Origin: DATBLE01 sp963808815
GTDB lineage: Bacteria > Actinomycetota > Thermoleophilia > Gaiellales > Gaiellaceae
Assembly (NCBI GenBank): GCA_963808815.1
Contig: CAWEGI010000013.1
Span: 62,001-126,000, forward strand
Reading direction: 5' to 3'
DNA: 64,000 nt
Shown here: positions 60,270 through 64,000 of the stretch, one piece after another
Position numbering within the stretch: position 1 is the first letter of the stretch
Layout of the letters: each line of letters starts with the position of its first letter
Program-made: the position numbers and the translations under genes
The notes under the pieces: model-generated
Databases searched by the model: none
What the model saw: the letters and a program-made list of their open reading frames with translations, nothing else
Told to the model about the DNA's origin: nothing

Positions 60270-61478
60270 ATGAAGACCGTTCTCTTCGTCGGCGCGGGGC
60301 GCCACCAGCGGCGGGCGATCCTCCGTGCCAGGGAGCTCGGCCTGCGCGTCATCGCAGTCGACCGGAACGCGGAGGCGGCCGGATTGGCAGAGGCCGACAC
60401 GGCTGAAGTGGTCGACTTCGTCGACCTCGACGCGGTGGTCGACGTCGCCCGGCGGCACGGCGTCGACGGGGCGCTGACCGTCTCCGCCGACCGGGCCGTG
60501 CCCGTCGTCGCGGCGGTCGCAGAGGAGCTCGGGCTGCCCGGGATCGGCAGAGAGACCGCGCACCTGATGACGCACAAGGTGGCGATGCGCCGCCGCCTCG
60601 CCGAGGGCGGAGTGCCGCAGCCGCAGTACGCGGCGATCCGTGTCTGGCGCGAGGCCGCTGCTGCCGCCGAGACGGTCGGCTTTCCGGCCGTGCTGAAGCC
60701 GGCCGACTCGGGAGGCCAGCGCGGCCTCTTCCTCCTGCGCTCTTTCAGCGACCTCGAGAGGCACTTCCACGCCGCCCTTGCGGAATCGCCTTCCGGCGAG
60801 ACGATCCTCGAGGAATTCACCGACGGCCTCGAGCTGAACGGGCTGGTGGTCGCGCGCGGCGGGGAGCCGTATCCGCTGCTGCTCTCCGACCGCCTGCGCC
60901 CCGACGGCGTCGGGTTCGGCGTCGGCTGGATCCACTCCTATCCCTCCCGGCTCTTCGGCGACGCGCTCGACGAGGCGGAGCGCGTCGCGCTGCGGGCCGT
61001 GCGCACGCTGGGCCTGCGGGAGGGGATCGCGTTCCCGCAGCTGATCGTCACCGACGACGGCAGGGCGCTCGTCGTCGAGGTCGCCGCGCGGATCCCCGGC
61101 GGGCAGATGGCCGATCTGGCCTTCCACGCCCTCGGCGTCGACCTCGTCCAGATCGCATTGCGCCAGGCACTCGGCGAGGAGGCGACCGACGACCTCGTCG
61201 TCCCGCGCATCTCGCGGCCGACGGCAATCCGCTTCCTGACCGCGCACCCCGGGCCGCTCCCGATCGGCAAGGTGCGGCGGATCGGCAGCCTCGATCGCGT
61301 CCTCGCTGCGCCCGGGGTCGTCCAGGCCGACGTCTTCCTCCAGGTCGGCGAGGAGATTCGCCCCGTGCGGCTCGACGGTGACCGCCGCGGCTACGTGATC
61401 GCCACCGGGGACACCAACGTGCAGGCGTTGGAGCTCGCCGAGTCGGCCGCGCTGAAGCTGTACGTGGAGACCGAGTAG
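60270..61478 (+). CDS. ATP-grasp ligase-like protein, second copy
   Basis: An intact protein of 402 residues from ATG 60270. TVLFVGAGRHQRRAILRARE is the N-terminal Rossmann strand. LMTHKVAMRRRLAEGGVPQP and AVLKPADSGGQRGLFLLRSF begin the ATP-grasp domain, TILEEFTDGLELNGLVVARG and ALVVEVAARIPGGQMADLAF carry the catalytic acids. A C-terminal lid follows. It resembles the enzyme at 48446 in layout. First gene of a tightly coupled four-gene unit (TAGTG overlap to the next), which suggests formation of an amide or ester on a sugar or amino acid. Confidence 0.87.
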   Translation: MKTVLFVGAGRHQRRAILRARELGLRVIAVDRNAEAAGLAEADTAEVVDFVDLDAVVDVARRHGVDGALTVSADRAVPVVAAVAEELGLPGIGRETAHLMTHKVAMRRRLAEGGVPQPQYAAIRVWREAAAAAETVGFPAVLKPADSGGQRGLFLLRSFSDLERHFHAALAESPSGETILEEFTDGLELNGLVVARGGEPYPLLLSDRLRPDGVGFGVGWIHSYPSRLFGDALDEAERVALRAVRTLGLREGIAFPQLIVTDDGRALVVEVAARIPGGQMADLAFHALGVDLVQIALRQALGEEATDDLVVPRISRPTAIRFLTAHPGPLPIGKVRRIGSLDRVLAAPGVVQADVFLQVGEEIRPVRLDGDRRGYVIATGDTNVQALELAESAALKLYVETE

Positions 61479-62113
61479 TGGGCTGTGGCTTCGATCTCGT
61501 GCACTACCGCGAGCTGCTCGACGCGGCGCAGGCGGGCGGCTACCGGTACTCGTTCTTCGACCGGTCGCCCGAGCCGGGGACGGTGCTGCTCCGACACGAC
61601 GTCGACCTGTCGCTCGACGCCGCCCTGGCGGTGGCAGAGCTGGAGGCGGAGGCAGGCGCGGCGGCGACCTACTTCCTGATGACGCGGAGCGAGTTCTACA
61701 ACCTCGATGCGCCCTCGGGCGAGGCAGCGATCGAGCGCCTGCGGGAGCTCGGGCACCGTGTGGGTCTGCACGCCGTCTGGCCGCAGGTCGGCGGGGATGG
61801 GCGCTTCGACCCCGTCCTCGCCTGGCACAACCCGGACCCCGAGTACATGCGCGAGCCGGTCGAGGGGTTCGTGAACGTGATGGAGGCGCCCTGGGCCGAC
61901 GTCTACCGGTCCGACTCGAACCAGCACTGGCGCCAGGGCTGCCCCCACGAGGAGCTTCGCGCCGGTGCGTTCGAGCGCCTCCAGCTGCTCACCCATCCGG
62001 AGATCTGGGCCTACCCGGGAGAGACCATGCGCGAGACGATGCTGGCGATGCTCGACGCCGACCGCGAGCGCCGGCTCGAGCAGCTGGCCGCGGACAGGAT
62101 CGATCTCGCATGA
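61478..62113 (+). CDS. WbmS-like protein of the polysaccharide deacetylase (NodB) superfamily
   Basis: An intact protein of 211 residues from GTG 61478 (TAGTG overlap). VLLRHDVDLSLDAALAVAEL has the RHDVD metal motif in place of the TFDDG of classical deacetylases, and AAATYFLMTRSEFYNL follows, a combination seen in the WbmS family of O-antigen loci. LRELGHRVGLHAVWP carries the second-site histidine. The protein is short; its C-terminal half (SDSNQHWRQGCPHEELRAGA) has further His residues. It probably deacetylates or otherwise hydrolyses an N-acyl group of a sugar precursor, followed by re-acylation by the ATP-grasp partners (inference). Confidence 0.72.
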   Translation: MGCGFDLVHYRELLDAAQAGGYRYSFFDRSPEPGTVLLRHDVDLSLDAALAVAELEAEAGAAATYFLMTRSEFYNLDAPSGEAAIERLRELGHRVGLHAVWPQVGGDGRFDPVLAWHNPDPEYMREPVEGFVNVMEAPWADVYRSDSNQHWRQGCPHEELRAGAFERLQLLTHPEIWAYPGETMRETMLAMLDADRERRLEQLAADRIDLA

Positions 62114-62862
62114 ACGAGGAGGTGCTCGCAGGCGGCGACGTCAACGTCGTCGTCCGGGTCGGAGACACCGTGCGGCGGCCGACGGCCCGGTGGAGCCCAG
62201 CCGTCCATGCGCTCCTTCGTCACTTCGAGTCGGCCGGATTCGACGGCGCCCCGCGATTCCTCGGCATCGACGACCGAGGACGCGAGATCCTTGGCTACGT
62301 CGAGGGCGTAGCGGCACTCCCACCGGTGCCCGCGGACGACGAAGCCGTCGTCGAACTGGCACGCCTCGTCCGGCGGATGCACGACGCCCAGGCGGGCTTC
62401 GTTCACCCGGGTCCGTGGTTCACACCGGACGAGACCGGCCCCGTGATCTGCTTCAGGGACTTCTTCCCGCCGAACGTGATCTTCCGCGACGGCCGGCCGG
62501 TTGCGCTGATCGACTGGGATCTCGCCGGCCCTGGCGAACGGGCGCTCGACGTCGCAGCACTCGCCGCGTGGTGGAGTCCTCTCAGGCCCGACGACGAGGC
62601 GGGGCAGTACGGTTTCCCGATCACCCGGCGCGGGCCGCGAATGCGGGCGATCTGCGACGCCTACGGCCTCGAGGATCGAGGCGACCTCATCGACCGGCTG
62701 ATTGCCATGCGCCGCGCCGGCTACGAGCTCCACCAACGGCTGGGCGGGCACGAGCGACAGCCCGGCTGGCGGGAGATGTGGGATGCCGGCAGCGGCGAGA
62801 CGGCCCTCGCTGGAATCCGCTGGCTGGAGGACAACCGCGAGGAGCTCGAGCGGTGGCTCTGA
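62110..62862 (+). CDS. Aminoglycoside-phosphotransferase-family (kinase-like) protein
   Basis: An intact protein of 250 residues from ATG 62110 (ATGA overlap). ARLVRRMHDAQAGFVHPGPW precedes the catalytic loop ICFRDFFPPNVIFRDGRPVA, which keeps the Asp and Asn of the HxDxxxxN motif but has Phe where the family has His. LIDWDLAGPGERALDVAALA is the DFG-equivalent metal site. The N-lobe is short (LAGGDVNVVVRVGDTVRRPT) with no obvious ATP-site lysine except possibly Arg residues. It may phosphorylate a sugar or small alcohol, or be a substrate-binding pseudokinase. Third gene of the ATP-grasp operon. Confidence 0.8.
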   Translation: MNEEVLAGGDVNVVVRVGDTVRRPTARWSPAVHALLRHFESAGFDGAPRFLGIDDRGREILGYVEGVAALPPVPADDEAVVELARLVRRMHDAQAGFVHPGPWFTPDETGPVICFRDFFPPNVIFRDGRPVALIDWDLAGPGERALDVAALAAWWSPLRPDDEAGQYGFPITRRGPRMRAICDAYGLEDRGDLIDRLIAMRRAGYELHQRLGGHERQPGWREMWDAGSGETALAGIRWLEDNREELERWL

Positions 62863-63909
62863 AGCCGATCACCGTCCTCGTTTCCGCCTGCGGTGCGCCC
62901 GGTACGGCCGCCCTGATGCGGGCGCTGCGCGAGAACGGCGAGCGCGAGGTGCGGATCGTCGGCACCGACATGGGCGAGCTGGCGATCGGGCGGCACCTCG
63001 CCGACGCGTTCCACCGGGTGCCCGCCGGGTCGGACGCTGGGTTCGCCGACGCGATGCTGGAGGTCTGCCGGTCGGAGGGCGTCGACGCCGTGCTGCCGCA
63101 GTCGTCGTTCGACCTGCTCGGTCTCGCCGAGGCGAAGGAACGCTTCGAGGGCATCGCCGTGCTCGTCTCCTCTCCGGAGGCGATCCACCGCTCGAACGAC
63201 AAGGCCGAGACCTACGCGCTGCTCGACCGCATCGGCGTCCGCGGCCCGGCCTGGCGACGGGTTTCGGGCGGCGAGGCGGTCGCTGCGGCCGCCCGCGAGC
63301 TCGGCTACCCCGACGTCGACGTCTGCATGAAGCCGGTGTTCTCGTCCGGCTCGCGCGGGTTTCGCGTCCTCTCGGCATCGGCCGACCGGCACGAGCAGCT
63401 GCTCTCCAACCGGCCGGGCGTGGCGGAGGCGCTGCGGCTGGAGGACCTGCTCGAGCTGCTCGGCGACGACCCGACCGAGCTGCTGGTGATGGAGCTCGCG
63501 ACCGGCAAGGAGCGGACGATCGACGGGATCGCGGTCGAGGGCCGGATCGCGCTCGGCCATCCGAAGACGCGCGAGGCGATGCGCGCCGGTCTGGCCATGT
63601 ACTTCGAGACCCTCGACGACCCGGCTCTGATGGAGACCGCGGCGCAGGATCGTCGCCGAGCTCCGCCTCGACCACTTCTTCAACATCCAGCTCGTCGGCG
63701 AGCAGGTGATCGAGATCAACCCGCGGATCTCGACGATCGTCTACCAGGAGGACCTGAACCTGCCCTACCTCGGCGTCAAGCACGCGCTCGGCGAGATCTC
63801 GGAGGAGGAGCTCGGCGCGCTCGCCTCGAGGATCCGGCCGACGCGGAGGGCGCTGCGGTTCTTCGACCAGGTCGAGTGGGATTCAGGGGCTGAACCCGAA
63901 GGGGTCTGA
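62853..63909 (+). CDS. ATP-grasp ligase-like protein, third copy (one frameshift)
   Basis: The start is GTG 62853, ten bases before the kinase-like gene ends. ITVLVSACGAPGTAALMRAL is the N-terminal Rossmann start. IHRSNDKAETYALLDRIGVR and VCMKPVFSSGSRGFRVLSAS mark the beginning of the ATP-grasp fold, with ELLVMELATGKERTIDGIAV next. A slip near 63655 separates the final part, where FNIQLVGEQVIEINPRISTI carries the metal-binding EINPR. Length is about 352 residues. It belongs to the carbamoyl-phosphate-synthase-like group often found in polysaccharide and nonulosonate loci. It is distinct from the copies at 48446 and 60270. Confidence 0.85.
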
Positions 63910-63912
63910 CCC

Positions 63913-64000
63913 TGTCGACCGACGGCGCACCAGTTTCTCCCGACCGCCTCCGCGTCACCCACTGCCCGGTCAACACCGCCGGCGTGCCCTGGCAGAACGT
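63913..64000 (+). CDS. Start of a further gene, glycosyltransferase-like (5' end only)
   Basis: After the TGA at 63907-63909 an open frame reads PDRLRVTHCPVNTAGVPWQN and leaves the window. The RVTHCPVNTAG strand and turn resemble the start of GT-B glycosyltransferases. The only possible initiation codon seen in frame is CTG 63913, so the start is doubtful. GGGGTCTGACCCTGTCG at its beginning resembles the GGGACAGACCCC hairpin sequence near 51620. Confidence 0.35.

Noticed and set aside
1..64000. tRNA, rRNA and insertion sequences
   Set aside because: No cloverleaf with a recognisable T-loop, no rRNA-like segment and no transposase motif was noticed while reading both strands; a tRNA scan was not possible.

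Overview
The window is GC-rich, gene-dense DNA with many GTG (and two TTG) start codons, stop/start overlaps of 1-4 bp, and -10-like TAnnnT boxes placed 6-8 nt before start codons (leaderless mRNAs). These traits fit Actinomycetota. A deep lineage such as Thermoleophilia is plausible but is only an inference. Many genes, especially in the first 19 kb, contain frame slips. Comparison of tandem paralogues shows that those that could be resolved are single-base insertions, so most broken frames look like uncorrected sequencing errors and not pseudogenes. Frameshifted genes are given with the full extent of the reconstructed gene.

Almost the whole window is one surface-glycan biosynthesis region. 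At 1-11.7 kb a Wzm/Wzt-type ABC exporter sits in the middle of at least seven paralogous transferase-like genes (three on the minus strand, four on the plus strand) sharing a SWDNLSSK motif. The exporter ATPase gene is intact but has lost every ATPase motif. At 11.7-17.1 kb a minus-strand operon holds a nonulosonic (sialic-type) acid module (neuC, neuB, neuA) with two glycosyltransferases and a methyltransferase. At 17-29.3 kb lie five sulfotransferases of three types, two iron/2-oxoglutarate (PhyH-type) dioxygenases, a TylF-like methyltransferase, a nucleotidyltransferase, a DXD glycosyltransferase, a second CMP-sugar synthetase and a transketolase.

At 29.3-38 kb lie an initiating sugar-phosphate transferase, an aldehyde dehydrogenase, an SDR and a second NeuB-type synthase. 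A complete GDP-D-glycero-D-manno-heptose pathway follows (gmhA, hddA, gmhB, hddC), with an epimerase and a GT4. A 167-bp imperfect hairpin lies between hddC and the epimerase gene. At 38-51.6 kb are a GSCFA protein, a third PhyH dioxygenase, an O-antigen-ligase-like protein, a methyltransferase, GT4, GT-C and two GT2 enzymes, a flippase-like membrane protein, a DegT aminotransferase, an ATP-grasp enzyme and a dTDP-glucose-dehydratase-like protein.

At 51.6-58.2 kb non-glycan genes interrupt the region: a TetR/MFS efflux pair, a large LuxR-family ATPase regulator, a small protein of unknown fold, a secreted beta-helix protein and a small secreted protein. From 58.2 kb to the end glycan genes resume: an aminotransferase and epimerase pair on the minus strand, and on the plus strand an ATP-grasp / WbmS-like / kinase-like / ATP-grasp operon followed by the start of another gene.

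Together the genes could build a sulfated, methylated glycan containing a nonulosonate and a heptose, started on a lipid carrier and exported by an ABC transporter. No tRNA, rRNA, CRISPR array or insertion sequence was seen, and no stretch above about 300 bases lacks a gene.
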